Source: Mesorhizobium sp. M1D.F.Ca.ET.043.01.1.1 (lineage in GTDB: Bacteria > Pseudomonadota > Alphaproteobacteria > Rhizobiales > Rhizobiaceae). From it: a stretch of 64,000 nucleotides of DNA. Below are positions 9,443 through 23,526 of the stretch, piece after piece (positions within the stretch are counted from its first letter, which is position 1; each line of letters begins with the position of its first letter). The notes beneath the pieces were generated by a model. That model saw only the letters and a list, made by a program, of their open reading frames with translations. It was not told the origin of the DNA and made no database searches. Location: positions 3,224,001 to 3,288,000 of the forward strand of contig NZ_CP034444.1 of assembly GCF_003952385.1 (NCBI RefSeq). Direction: 5' to 3'. The translations under genes and the position numbers were made by a program.

Positions 9443-11847
9443 AATTCACCCTCTCCTGGCTCAAGGATCATCTCGAGACCGACGCCTCGCTCGCCGAGAT
9501 CGTCGGGCGGCTGACCGCGATCGGTCTCGAAGTCGAGCATGTCGACGACAAGGCGAGCCTGAAGCCCTTCGTCATCGCGAGGGTGCTGACGGCGGTCCAG
9601 CATCCCGACGCCGACCGGCTGCGCGTGCTGACCGTCGATACCGGCGACGGCAAGCCGCCGGTGCAGGTCGTGTGCGGCGCGCCGAACGCCCGCGCCGGCC
9701 TGATCGGCGCCTTCGCCGCGCCCGGCACCTATGTTCCCGGCATCGACGTGACGCTTTCCGTCGGCAAGATCCGCGGCGTCGAAAGCCACGGCATGATGTG
9801 CTCGGAGCGCGAGCTGGAAATCTCCGACGAGCACAACGGCATCATCGACCTGCCCGAGGACGCGCCGGTCGGCACCAGCTTCGCGGCTTACGCGCATCTC
9901 GACGATCCGGTCATCGAGATCAATCTGACGCCGAACCGGCCGGACGCGACCAGCGTCTACGGCATCGCCCGCGATCTCGCGGCGAGCGGGCTCGGCCGCC
10001 TCACCGGCGGCGCGATCATGCCGCATGCCGGCGAAGGCATGTGCCCGGTCAAGGTCAAGATCGAGGCGCCGGAGCTCTGCCCCGGCTTCGCGCTGACGCT
10101 GGTGAGGGGCGTGAAGAACGGCCCGTCGCCGAAATGGCTGCAGCAACGGCTGCTCGCCATCGGCTTGCGCCCGATCAGCGCGCTGGTCGACATCACCAAC
10201 TACGTCACCTTCGACCGCGGCCGGCCGCTGCACGTCTTCGACGCCAACAAGGTCGCCGGCAATCTCGTCGTGCGCCGCGCCAAGGACGGCGAGAAGGTGC
10301 TGGCGCTCGACGGGCGCGAATACACGCTGACGCCGGAGATGTGCGTGATCGCCGACGACAATGGCGTCGAATCGATCGCCGGCATCATGGGCGGCGAGCA
10401 TTCGGGCTGCGACGAGAACACCACGGACGTGCTGATCGAATCGGCGCTCTGGGACCCGATCACGACGGCGCGCACCGGCCGCACGCTCGGCATCATCAGC
10501 GATGCCCGCTACCGCTTCGAGCGCGGCGTCGATCCCGAATTCATGGTGCCCGGCGTCGAGCTCGCGACCAAGCTGGTGCTCGATTTCTGCGGCGGCACGC
10601 CGACGGAAATCGAAGTGGCTGGCTATGCCGGCCACAAGCCGAAGATCATCTTCTTCCCGCTTTCGGAAGTGAAGCGGCTGACCGGCATCGAGGTGCCGAG
10701 AGAGGAAGCGCTCGGCATCCTGACGCGGCTCGGCTTCGAGCCGCGCAGCTCCGGCGACGCCGTCGAGGTGAAGGTGCCGTCCTGGCGGCCGGATGTCGAG
10801 GGCAAGGCCGACCTCGTCGAGGAAGTGATGCGCATCCACGGCGTCGACAACATCCTGGCCCAGCCGCTGACCTCGCATGATGCGGTCAACGGCAGGATCC
10901 TGACCACGCTGCAGGTGCGCACCCGCGCCGCCAAGCGCGCGCTTGCCGTGCGCGGCATGATGGAGGCGGTCACCTGGTCGTTCATTCCGGCGAAGCACGC
11001 CGAGCTGTTCGGTGGCGGCCAGAACGGGCTGAAGCTCGCCAACCCGATCGCCGCCGACATGTCCGACATGCGGCCTTCGCTGCTGCCGGGGCTGATCGCT
11101 GCCGCGCAGCGCAATGCCGACCGCGGCATCGGCGATGTGGCGCTGTTCGAGGTATCCGGCACCTACGAAGGCGACCTGCCCGACCAGCAGCGCCGCGTTG
11201 CCGCCGGCGTGCGGCGCGGCACGGCCAAGCTCGACGGCTCCGGCCGCAGCTGGTCCGGCAATGCCACTCCGGTCGGCGTGTTCGATGCCAAGGCCGACGC
11301 GATCGCGGCGCTCGAGGCCTGCGGCGCGCCGGTCGACCGGCTGCAGATCGAGCCCGGCGGCCCGGCCTGGTACCATCCCGGGCGCTCAGGCACAATCAAG
11401 CTCGGGCCGAAGACCGTGCTCGGCACCTTCGGCGAGTTCCATCCGAAGACGCTCGAAACGCTCGACGCTGGCGGGTCGCTCTGCGGCTTCGAGGTCTTTG
11501 TCGACGCCGTGCCGGAGCCGAAGGCCAAGCCGACGCGCACCAAGCCGAAGCTGGAGCTGTCGCCCTTCCAGGCGGTGAAGCGCGACTTCGCCTTCGTCGT
11601 CGACAGGGCGGTCGAGGCCGGCGCGCTGGTGAGGGCGGCGTTGGCCGCCGACAAGAAGCTGGTCACCGGCGTTTCGGTGTTCGACGTCTTCGAGGGCGCC
11701 TCGCTCGGCGCGGCCAAGAAGTCGATCGCCATCGAAGTGTCGATCCAGCCGGTCGAAAAGACGCTGACCGACGAGGATTTCGAGGCGCTCGCAAAACGCA
11801 TCGTCGAGAACGTCAACAAGCAGACGGGCGGCGTGCTGCGGGCGTAG
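9439..11847 (+). CDS. pheT: Phenylalanyl-tRNA synthetase beta subunit
   Basis: The 802-residue protein has the full PheT order: an N-terminal EMAP-like tRNA-binding domain (about 40-150, [11 protein letters not shown]), B1/B5 core domains, the B3/B4 editing domain (about 215-390, with FDANKV and IAGIMGGE), and a C-terminal anticodon-binding domain with the [14 protein letters not shown] pattern. It recognises tRNA-Phe and edits Tyr-tRNA-Phe. The start [12 protein letters not shown] overlaps the stop of the GFA gene by four bases. Length is normal for the family. Confidence 0.98.
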   Translation: MKFTLSWLKDHLETDASLAEIVGRLTAIGLEVEHVDDKASLKPFVIARVLTAVQHPDADRLRVLTVDTGDGKPPVQVVCGAPNARAGLIGAFAAPGTYVPGIDVTLSVGKIRGVESHGMMCSERELEISDEHNGIIDLPEDAPVGTSFAAYAHLDDPVIEINLTPNRPDATSVYGIARDLAASGLGRLTGGAIMPHAGEGMCPVKVKIEAPELCPGFALTLVRGVKNGPSPKWLQQRLLAIGLRPISALVDITNYVTFDRGRPLHVFDANKVAGNLVVRRAKDGEKVLALDGREYTLTPEMCVIADDNGVESIAGIMGGEHSGCDENTTDVLIESALWDPITTARTGRTLGIISDARYRFERGVDPEFMVPGVELATKLVLDFCGGTPTEIEVAGYAGHKPKIIFFPLSEVKRLTGIEVPREEALGILTRLGFEPRSSGDAVEVKVPSWRPDVEGKADLVEEVMRIHGVDNILAQPLTSHDAVNGRILTTLQVRTRAAKRALAVRGMMEAVTWSFIPAKHAELFGGGQNGLKLANPIAADMSDMRPSLLPGLIAAAQRNADRGIGDVALFEVSGTYEGDLPDQQRRVAAGVRRGTAKLDGSGRSWSGNATPVGVFDAKADAIAALEACGAPVDRLQIEPGGPAWYHPGRSGTIKLGPKTVLGTFGEFHPKTLETLDAGGSLCGFEVFVDAVPEPKAKPTRTKPKLELSPFQAVKRDFAFVVDRAVEAGALVRAALAADKKLVTGVSVFDVFEGASLGAAKKSIAIEVSIQPVEKTLTDEDFEALAKRIVENVNKQTGGVLRA

Positions 11848-11892
11848 GACATAGCCATTGCGGAGCGATGGCGAATCGCCCTCCAAAGGGCG

Positions 11893-12495
11893 ATGCACCA
11901 TCTCCGCTATTCCGGGCTTGCCTTCGACGAGCAGCGCGCGGCCTTCCTTGGCATCGTCGCGGCAGACCCGCTGCTCAACGAAACGCTGGCGCGAGTACGT
12001 GACCTTGCGCTGCCGGACTGGCTGGTGGTTTCGGGCGCTCTCTACAACAGCGTCTGGAACCATCTGACCGGCAAGCCGCCAGGCTATGGCATCAAGGATG
12101 TCGACCTGTTCTATTTCGACGACGCCGACCTCTCCTACGAGGCCGAGGACGCGGTGATACGCAGGGCAGCGCGGCATTTCGATGGCCTGACGCTGCCGGT
12201 CGAGGTGCGCAACCAGGCGCGCGTGCATCTGTGGTATCCGGAGAAGTTCGGGCAGGACTGTCCGAAATATCGCAACGCAAGCGAGTCCATCAGCTTCTTC
12301 GCATCGAAGACGCATGCGGTCGGGGTGCGGTTCGATGACGGCGGCGAGCTGGATTTGGTGGCGCCGTTCGGGCTCGACGACATTTTCTCGTTCCGGATCA
12401 CGCCGAACCGGGCGATGGACAATCGGCGGACGCATGAGGCGAAGGGGGCGCGTGCGAGGGAGTGTTGGCCGGAGATTAGCGTCGTGCCTTGGTAG
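11893..12495 (+). CDS. Nucleotidyltransferase-like protein (COG3575 type)
   Basis: The 200-residue protein looks like the small nucleotidyltransferase-fold family of COG3575. It has SGALYNSVWNHL followed by IKDVDLFYFDDADLS, where the D-x-D pair would bind metal, and a late GELDLVAPFGL strand with a further acid. No substrate is known for this group. It lies 45 bases after pheT in the same direction and may be read from the same transcript. A palindromic repeat element follows it. Confidence 0.75.
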   Translation: MHHLRYSGLAFDEQRAAFLGIVAADPLLNETLARVRDLALPDWLVVSGALYNSVWNHLTGKPPGYGIKDVDLFYFDDADLSYEAEDAVIRRAARHFDGLTLPVEVRNQARVHLWYPEKFGQDCPKYRNASESISFFASKTHAVGVRFDDGGELDLVAPFGLDDIFSFRITPNRAMDNRRTHEAKGARARECWPEISVVPW

Positions 12496-12516
12496 GATAT
12501 GTAAGCGCGAGGCGCC

Positions 12517-12665
12517 CCCCTTTGCCCTGCCGGGCATCTCCCCCACAAGGGGGGAGATCAGCAGCTTTGGCGCCGCGCCTTTCCTTCAAACGGTCGTAAT
12601 TGGCGAAAGCGGCGGTGACAGCCAATCTCCCCCCAAGTGGGGGAGATGTCCGGCAGGACAGAGGG
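12517..12665. repeat. MITE-like inverted repeat, family B (about 149 bp)
   Basis: The terminal arms of about 40 bases are near-perfect inverted copies (CCTGCCGGGCATCTCCCC on the left, GGGGAGATGTCCGGCAGG on the right). Each arm also contains its own short hairpin around CCCCCACAAGGGGG. No coding capacity was seen. It separates the nucleotidyltransferase-like and aldo/keto reductase genes, which converge here, and could also act as a bidirectional terminator. Confidence 0.8.
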
Positions 12666-12704
12666 TGCGCTGTCCCGCCGGCGTCTCAAAGCAAGCTGAA
12701 CCGT

Positions 12705-13700
<996 letters not shown>

Positions 13701-13797
13701 GGCGCATCTCCTTGTTGCGATGGGAGGGAGATAAGCGCCTTGCATCTCGTTCGATAATCCGGCTACTTTCGTACGGCTTGTTCTAAAAGATAGATCA

Positions 13798-14688
13798 ATG
13801 AACCGAACGAACCTTTCCCAGCTCGCGGTGCTCGCGACCGTCGCCCAGTGCGCCAGCTTTCGCGGCGCCGCGCGCGAGCTCGGCATCGCGCCATCGGCGG
13901 TCAGCCATGCGGTGTCGAGCCTGGAAGCCCGGCTCGGCGTGCGGCTCTTGGCCCGCAGCACGCGCAGCGTCGCGCCGACGGAGGAAGGTGCGCAGCTCCT
14001 GGAACGGCTCCGGCCGGCGCTTTCCGAGATCGACCTGGCGCTGGAGACGGCGGTCGAGGCGCGCGACCGGCCGGCCGGCAATCTCAGGCTCAGCCTGCCG
14101 CGCACCGCCGCGCATCTGGTGCTGACGCCGCGGCTCGCCGCCTTCGCAGCCGCCTATCCCGATATCGTGCTGGAGATCGTCATCGAGGACCGCTTCACCG
14201 ATGTGGTCGAGGGCGGCTTCGACGCCGGGGTGCGGCTCGGCGAAAGCCTGCAGCGCGACATGATCGCGGTGCGCATCGGGCCCGACCTTCGCGGCGCCGT
14301 CGTCGGCGCGCCGTCCTATTTCGAGGTCATGCCGAAGCCGCGACACCCGCACGAGCTGGCCGACCACCGCTGCATCCGCTTCCGCTTTTCCAGCGGCATC
14401 CTCTATCGCTGGGAATTCGAGAAGGACGGCAAGGAAATAGAAATCGCCGCGCAAGGGCCGCTGATCCTCGACGAGGACCATCTGATCGCCCAGGCGGCGG
14501 TCGACGGCGCAGGCCTCGCCTTCGTCTTCGAGCCCTACGTGCGGGCCCCGCTCGCCGACGGCCGGCTGATCCGCGTGCTGGAGGACTGGTGCCCGTCCTT
14601 CGACGGCTTCTTCGTCTATTATCCGAGCCGGCGCCAGATGCGGCCGGCGCTGCGGGCCTTCGTCGATTTCTTCAAGGTGGGCGGGTAG
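13798..14688 (+). CDS. LysR family transcriptional regulator
   Basis: The 296-residue protein has the N-terminal winged helix-turn-helix (LAVLATVAQCASFRGAARELG, then SAVSHAVSSLEARLGVRLL, about residues 6-48). A type-2 periplasmic-binding-protein-like effector domain follows (about 90-290). It is most like the group of LysR proteins that regulate a neighbouring oxidoreductase. Divergent transcription with the aldo/keto reductase gene suggests that gene as its target; the intergenic 97 bases would hold the shared operator. The effector is unknown. Confidence 0.92.
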   Translation: MNRTNLSQLAVLATVAQCASFRGAARELGIAPSAVSHAVSSLEARLGVRLLARSTRSVAPTEEGAQLLERLRPALSEIDLALETAVEARDRPAGNLRLSLPRTAAHLVLTPRLAAFAAAYPDIVLEIVIEDRFTDVVEGGFDAGVRLGESLQRDMIAVRIGPDLRGAVVGAPSYFEVMPKPRHPHELADHRCIRFRFSSGILYRWEFEKDGKEIEIAAQGPLILDEDHLIAQAAVDGAGLAFVFEPYVRAPLADGRLIRVLEDWCPSFDGFFVYYPSRRQMRPALRAFVDFFKVGG

Positions 14689-14693
14689 GGTCC

Positions 14694-14829
14694 ACCCTCC
14701 CCCTTGTGGGGAGGGTCGGCTCGCAAGCGCAGCGAAGCGGAGATTGCGAGACGGGGCGGGGGGTAGCGCCTACGAGGACCCCCACCCCGATCCGCGATGC
14801 GGATCGACCCTCCCCACAAGGGGGAGGGT
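14694..14829. repeat. MITE-like inverted repeat, family C (136 bp)
   Basis: The terminal arms of 25 bases are perfect inverted copies (ACCCTCCCCCTTGTGGGG.. at 14694-14718; the complement at 14805-14829). The middle holds CTCGCAAGCGCAGCGAAGCG and a GATCCGC-ATGCGGATC palindrome. No coding capacity. It starts 6 bases after the LysR stop and ends about 43 bases before the cytochrome b561 start. Confidence 0.88.
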
Positions 14830-14872
14830 AAGGAGCCCGGAAGAAAGCCGGAAGCAGGAGCGTTTGCGCACC

Positions 14873-15445
14873 ATGCAGGCATCCATCACCAACACCACAA
14901 CCCGCTATGGCTGGGCGATGATCATCCTCCACTGGCTGATCGGCATCATCTTCATAGGCCAGTTCGTGCTCGGCTTCGTCATGATGCGGATCGAAAGCCA
15001 GCGGACGTCCTTCGAGCTGATCCAGCTGCACAAATCCTTCGGCTTCCTGCTGCTTGGGCTGATCATCCTGCGCGTCGCCTGGCGGCTCGGCAATCGAGCG
15101 CCGGCGCTTCCGCCTTCGGTCGGCACATTGGAACGCAGGGCAGCGCCGCTGGCGCATTTCACGCTCTATGCGTTCCAGGTCGCCTTGCCAGTCTCCGGCT
15201 GGGCGCTGGTTTCGGTCTCGACGCTGGAAATCCCGACCATGCCGTTCAACCTGTTCGTCATGCCCGACCTGCCGCTCAGCGAATCCGACGCGGCGGAAAG
15301 CTTCTGGACGGCGGCGCACTGGTACCTCGCCTATGCCGGCATCGCGCTGGTGGCGCTGCATGTCGCGGCCGCACTTCGCCACCATTTCCTGCTGCGCGAC
15401 ACCGTGCTGGCGCGCATAATCACGCCTTCGTCAGGACGGGAATAG
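14873..15445 (+). CDS. Cytochrome b561 family protein
   Basis: This 190-residue inner-membrane protein has four predicted helices. It has paired histidines expected to bind two b hemes: HWLIG (helix 1), LHKSFGF (helix 2), the HFTLYAFQ region (helix 3) and HWYLAYAGIALVALHV (helix 4). Family members transfer electrons between the quinone pool and periplasmic partners. An AGGAG sequence lies 12 bases before the chosen ATG. The gene is followed 67 bases later by an exported YceI protein in the same direction, a pairing seen in many proteobacteria. Confidence 0.9.
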   Translation: MQASITNTTTRYGWAMIILHWLIGIIFIGQFVLGFVMMRIESQRTSFELIQLHKSFGFLLLGLIILRVAWRLGNRAPALPPSVGTLERRAAPLAHFTLYAFQVALPVSGWALVSVSTLEIPTMPFNLFVMPDLPLSESDAAESFWTAAHWYLAYAGIALVALHVAAALRHHFLLRDTVLARIITPSSGRE

Positions 15446-15512
15446 AGCGGGCAGCCCGTTCGTTGGTGGCGGGAAGACAGCAATGCGCTGGCTCAGGATA
15501 GGACAGATTTCC

Positions 15513-16088
15513 ATGCATGCGCGCATCCTCGGATTTGCGGCTTTTGCCGCTTGCCTTGCCGTGCCCGCCGTCGCGGCAGTGGCCCTCAGCGACGCCGCCG
15601 GCAGCTACACGATCAGCCCGGCGGGCTCCAGCATCCACTTCACCATCGGCAAGGCGGGCGGCGGCGGCTTCGACGGCGCCTTCGGCCGCTTCAAGGGCAC
15701 GATCCGCATCGACAATGCCGATGTCGGCCGCTCGAAGGTCGACCTCACCATCTATCCGGAAAGCGTCGGCACCGGACAGGGCCGCATCGACGCCTTCCTG
15801 CGCTCAGACGCGGTGTTCGACAGCGCCAACAATCCGGAGATCCAGTTCCGCTCGACAAACGTGACCCGCACCGGCGACACGACCGCGCTGGTGACCGGCA
15901 GGCTGACCGCGCGCGGCAAGACGTTCTCGGAGAAATTCACCGCCGAGCTCGACGCGCTTAAGTCCGGCACGATCAAATTCCATGTCACAGGCAAGGTGCT
16001 GCGATCGCGCTACGGCATGGATGTCGGTACGCCGCTCTATTCCAACGTCGTCGACTTCGACATGACGCTGATGGGGAGAAGGGGCTAG
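15513..16088 (+). CDS. YceI family periplasmic lipid-binding protein
   Basis: The 191-residue protein carries a signal peptide (about residues 1-20, LGFAAFAACLAVPAVAA). The YceI lipocalin-like barrel follows, with SIHFTIGKAGGGGFDGAFGRFKG and the closing YGMDVGTPLYSNVVDF. Structures of the family bind isoprenoid chains. A start ten codons earlier is possible, but the signal peptide fits this ATG better. Its position after cytochrome b561 suggests a quinone or isoprenoid electron-transfer role, which is inferred from context. Confidence 0.92.
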   Translation: MHARILGFAAFAACLAVPAVAAVALSDAAGSYTISPAGSSIHFTIGKAGGGGFDGAFGRFKGTIRIDNADVGRSKVDLTIYPESVGTGQGRIDAFLRSDAVFDSANNPEIQFRSTNVTRTGDTTALVTGRLTARGKTFSEKFTAELDALKSGTIKFHVTGKVLRSRYGMDVGTPLYSNVVDFDMTLMGRRG

Positions 16089-16111
16089 TTCTAAGCCCCG
16101 CCTCCTCGGGT

Positions 16112-16279
16112 TCGTCATCCTAGGGCGAAGCAAGGAGCGAAGCGACGCGCGCAGACCCTAGGATCCATTCCGTGACGCTAAAGCGTTGCAACGGTTACAG
16201 AATTCTGACCGTTGCACTTTACGTCACAGGTCACGGAATGGATCCTCGGGTCAAGCCTGGTCAAGCCTGAGGATGACGA
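16112..16279. repeat. Long palindromic repeat element, family D (168 bp)
   Basis: The ends are inverted (TCGTCATCCT at left, GAGGATGACGA at right). The interior from about 16160 to 16256 is a long imperfect hairpin: GATCCATTCCGTGAC pairs with GTCACGGAATGGATC, and CGTTGCAACGGT with ACCGTTGCA. The left part also contains the GAAGCAAGGAGCGAAGCGACGC stretch typical of rhizobial intergenic repeats. It lies between the YceI and oxidoreductase genes. Confidence 0.85.
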
Positions 16280-16366
16280 TGGCGCTTTGCGACCAGCGTC
16301 TCGCATTGGCTTTTCCGCCGATTTCGGGCAAACCTCGTCGCCTGTAAATCGACATGGAGAAGCACA

Positions 16367-17353
16367 ATGTTCCGATGGGGTGTTCTGTCGACGGCCAAGA
16401 TCGGCCGCGAGCAGCTTTTGCCGGCAATTGTGGACTCGGAAAACGGCGTGCTGTCGGCGATCGCCAGCCGCGACCTGTCGAAGGCGAGCGCGCTGGCCGA
16501 CCGCTTCGGCGCCCGCCATGCCTTCGGCTCCTATGAGGAGCTGCTTGCCTCCAAGGAGGTCGACGGCGTCTACATCCCGCTGCCCACCTCGCAGCATGTC
16601 GAGTGGACGGCCAAGGCGATCGAAGCCGGAAAACATGTGCTGGTCGAGAAGCCGCTGGCGCTCGACGCCAGGGACATCGCGCCGCTGATCAAGCTGCGCG
16701 ACGAAAAGAAGGTGCAGGTCTGCGAGGCCTTCATGGTCGTCTATCACCCGCAATGGATCAAGGTGCGCGACCTTATCGCCGGCGGCGCCATCGGCCGGCT
16801 CCGCCATGTGCAGGGCGCGTTCTCCTATTACAATGTCGACCCCAACAACATGCGCAACAAGCTCGACCTCGGCGGCGGCGCGCTGCCCGACATCGGCGTC
16901 TATCCGACGGTGTCGACGCGATTCTCGACCGGCAAGGAGCCGCGCCGCGTGCAGGCGACGATCGAGCGCGACAAGACCTTCGGCACCGACATCTTTTCCT
17001 CGATCCGCGCCGATTTCGGCGACTTCGAGCTGTCCTTCTATCTCTCGACGCAGATGGCGGCGCGCCAGGTGATGGTCTTCCACGGCGAGAAAGGCTTCAT
17101 CGAGGTGTTTTCGCCCTTCAACGCCGGGCTCTACGACCACCACCGCGTCGAGCTGCACAACCAGAACCATACCGAGGCGCAGGTGTTCCGCTTCCCCGGC
17201 ACGCAGCAGTACCGGCTGGAATGCGAGGCCTTCGTGCGCGCCGCCCAGGGCGGCAAGGAACGCGTCTTCACGCTGGAGGAATCGGTGCTCAACCAGAAAG
17301 TCATCGACGCCATCTTCCGCGCCGGCGAGAAAGACGGCTGGGAGCCCGTCTGA
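16367..17353 (+). CDS. Gfo/Idh/MocA family oxidoreductase
   Basis: The 328-residue NAD(P)-dependent dehydrogenase has an N-terminal Rossmann domain ([19 protein letters not shown], about residues 3-20). The family motif EKPLALD lies at about 94-100, followed by an alpha/beta C-terminal domain with [12 protein letters not shown]. It probably oxidises or reduces a sugar or inositol-like substrate; the exact one cannot be read from sequence. GGAG lies seven bases before the ATG. It is followed 37 bases later by an FAD-dependent dehydrogenase in the same direction, so the two are likely an operon. Confidence 0.92.
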   Translation: MFRWGVLSTAKIGREQLLPAIVDSENGVLSAIASRDLSKASALADRFGARHAFGSYEELLASKEVDGVYIPLPTSQHVEWTAKAIEAGKHVLVEKPLALDARDIAPLIKLRDEKKVQVCEAFMVVYHPQWIKVRDLIAGGAIGRLRHVQGAFSYYNVDPNNMRNKLDLGGGALPDIGVYPTVSTRFSTGKEPRRVQATIERDKTFGTDIFSSIRADFGDFELSFYLSTQMAARQVMVFHGEKGFIEVFSPFNAGLYDHHRVELHNQNHTEAQVFRFPGTQQYRLECEAFVRAAQGGKERVFTLEESVLNQKVIDAIFRAGEKDGWEPV

Positions 17354-17390
17354 GACAGTCGCCGAACGGCGGATTTTGGCGGAGGAAAAC

Positions 17391-19046
17391 ATGGCTGACG
17401 CGGACGTCATCATTGTCGGCGCCGGGCTTGCGGGCCTCGTGGCCGCGGCAGAACTTGCCGACGCCGGCAAGAAGATCATCATCGTCGACCAGGAGCCGGA
17501 ACAATCGCTGGGCGGCCAGGCCTTCTGGTCGTTCGGCGGACTCTTTCTCGTCGATTCCCCCGAGCAGCGGCGCATGCGCATTCGCGATTCGCATGACCTG
17601 GCGCTCGAGGACTGGATGGGCACCGCCGCCTTCGACCGTCCGGAGGATTTCTGGCCGCGCAAATGGGCGGAAGCCTATGTCGGCTTCGCCGCCGGCGAGA
17701 AGCGCTCCTGGCTGATCCAGCGCGGGATAAAGTTCTTCCCGGTCGTCGGCTGGGCCGAGCGCGGCGGCGGCAATGCGACCGGCCACGGCAATTCGGTGCC
17801 GCGTTTCCACGTCACCTGGGGCACCGGCCCCGGCGTGCTCGAGCCTTTCGTGCTGCGTGTGCGCGAAGCGCAAAAGCGCGGGCTCGTCCAATTCAGGTTC
17901 CGCCACCGGGTCAATGAAATCACGCGGACCGGTAAGACCGTGACCGGCGTGCGCGGCGACATTCTCAAGCCAAGCAGCGTCGAGCGCGGGCATAAAAGCT
18001 CGCGCGAGATCGTCAGCGATTTCGAGCTGCGGGCGCAGGCGGTGATCGTCGCCTCCGGCGGCATCGGCGGCAATCACGAATTGGTGCGCAAGAACTGGCC
18101 GGCGCGGCTGGGCGCGCCGCCGAAGCGGATGATCGCCGGTGTGCCGGACCATGTCGACGGCCGCATGCTGGCCATCACCGAACAGGCCGGCGGGTCGATC
18201 ATCAACCGCGACCGCATGTGGCACTATGTCGAGGGCATCAAGAACTGGGCGCCGATCTGGAGCGAGCACGCGATCCGCATCCTGCCCGGCCCGTCATCGC
18301 TCTGGCTCGACGCGCGCGGAAAACGGCTGCCGGTGCCGCTTTATCCCGGCTTCGACACACTTGCCACGCTCAGCCACATCATGGGCACCGGCTTCGATTA
18401 TTCCTGGTTCATCCTGACCAAGAAGATCATCCAGAAGGAGTTCGCGCTGTCGGGCTCGGAGCAGAACCCGGACCTCACCGGCAAAAGCTGGCGGCAGGTG
18501 CTGGGCCGCGCCACGTCGGGCATTCCCGGTCCGGTGAAAGCCTTCATGGAAAAGGGCGAGGATTTCATAGTCGAGCCCGACCTTTCGAAGCTGGTAGCGC
18601 GCATGAACGCGCTGGCCGGCGGCGAGCCGCTGCTCGAGGTCGCCCAGGTCGAGCGCGAGATCCGCGCCCGAGACATGCAGCTCGACAACCCGTTCTCCAA
18701 GGATGCGCAGGTCACTGCGCTGCGCGGCGCGCGCGCCTATCTCGGCGACAAGCTGATCCGCACGGCCAGGCCGCACAAGATGCTCGATCCGGCGAACGGC
18801 CCGCTGATCGCGGTGCGCCTCAATATCCTGACCCGCAAGACGCTTGGCGGCCTGCAGACCGACCTCGACAGCCGCGTGCTCGACGCCGAGGGCCAGCCGG
18901 TGCCGGGGCTTTATGCGGTGGGCGAAGCGGCGGGCTTCGGCGGCGGCGGCGTGCACGGCTATGCGGCGCTGGAAGGCACTTTCCTTGGCGGCTGCATCTT
19001 CTCCGGCCGCAGCGCCGGGCGGGCCGCGGCAAAGGCGGCCGGCTGA
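17391..19046 (+). CDS. FAD-binding dehydrogenase (KstD/fumarate-reductase flavoprotein family)
   Basis: The 551-residue flavoprotein has an N-terminal dinucleotide-binding motif (VIIVGAGLAGLVAAAELA, about 6-23), an acidic strand end (IIIVDQEPE), the AVIVASGGIGGN segment, and the C-terminal FAD motif LYAVGEAAGFGGGGVHG. This is the pattern of 3-ketosteroid dehydrogenase-like and fumarate-reductase-like flavoproteins; the substrate is unknown. GGAGG lies five bases before this ATG, so the alternative TTG 15 bases upstream is not preferred. A decayed second copy of its C-terminal part lies about 5 kb downstream at 24196-24412. Confidence 0.9.
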   Translation: MADADVIIVGAGLAGLVAAAELADAGKKIIIVDQEPEQSLGGQAFWSFGGLFLVDSPEQRRMRIRDSHDLALEDWMGTAAFDRPEDFWPRKWAEAYVGFAAGEKRSWLIQRGIKFFPVVGWAERGGGNATGHGNSVPRFHVTWGTGPGVLEPFVLRVREAQKRGLVQFRFRHRVNEITRTGKTVTGVRGDILKPSSVERGHKSSREIVSDFELRAQAVIVASGGIGGNHELVRKNWPARLGAPPKRMIAGVPDHVDGRMLAITEQAGGSIINRDRMWHYVEGIKNWAPIWSEHAIRILPGPSSLWLDARGKRLPVPLYPGFDTLATLSHIMGTGFDYSWFILTKKIIQKEFALSGSEQNPDLTGKSWRQVLGRATSGIPGPVKAFMEKGEDFIVEPDLSKLVARMNALAGGEPLLEVAQVEREIRARDMQLDNPFSKDAQVTALRGARAYLGDKLIRTARPHKMLDPANGPLIAVRLNILTRKTLGGLQTDLDSRVLDAEGQPVPGLYAVGEAAGFGGGGVHGYAALEGTFLGGCIFSGRSAGRAAAKAAG

Positions 19047-19081
19047 GGACGAAGTCCGGCAATCGATCGCCGCATGAGACA

Positions 19082-19108
19082 CGACCTCATCAAATGATCG
19101 TGAGGTCG
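19082..19108. promoter_or_regulatory. Inverted repeat between FAD dehydrogenase and Pls-like gene
   Basis: The arms CGACCTCA and TGAGGTCG are perfect over 8 bases with an 11-base spacer. They lie 35 bases after the dehydrogenase stop. There is no T-run, so it is either a weak terminator or an operator for the downstream gene. Confidence 0.35.
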
Positions 19109-19293
19109 CCTGATCGTCATGGATCGGCCATCAGAGCAGCAGCATAGCGCTCGCGGAAATCGGTCCAGCTCCGTTCCGAGACGCCCGGCCAAGCCGGTCG
19201 GCCACGAGGGGACAACTGGTCCTACCTCACCAATTTATTGTCATTTTGCCAATCACCGCATGTGCGAGCGAACACGAGCTCGCGGGGTCCCCA

Positions 19294-23391
<4,098 letters not shown>

Positions 23392-23420
23392 CGAGAGAGC
23401 CGGCGTGGGCGATCGATCTG

Positions 23421-23525
23421 CTACGAGCCGGACAATGCGGCAGCTCGTGGCCTTTATGCCGGCTTCGGTTTCGTGGAGCAGGATTGGACGACGAGATGAT
23501 CGCCGTGCTTGAATTGGGCCGATAG
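23421..23525 (+). pseudogene. C-terminal remnant of a GNAT N-acetyltransferase, frameshifted
   Basis: One frame encodes YEPDNAAARGLYAGFGFVEQ, the classic end of a GNAT domain (acetyl-CoA-binding N-x-x-A-x-x-L-Y with G-F). The continuation D-D-E-M-I-A-V-L-E-L-G-R and a stop lie in another frame. So this is the last 35 or so codons of an acetyltransferase with a frameshift near 23482. It is wedged between the Pls-like gene and the PPTase gene, whose start lies two bases after its stop. Confidence 0.75.
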
Positions 23526-23526
23526 C

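Noticed and set aside
9292..11376. A 694-codon leftward frame inside pheT
   Set aside because: It is a high-GC antisense shadow of pheT with a His/Arg/Asp-rich composition and no family resemblance.
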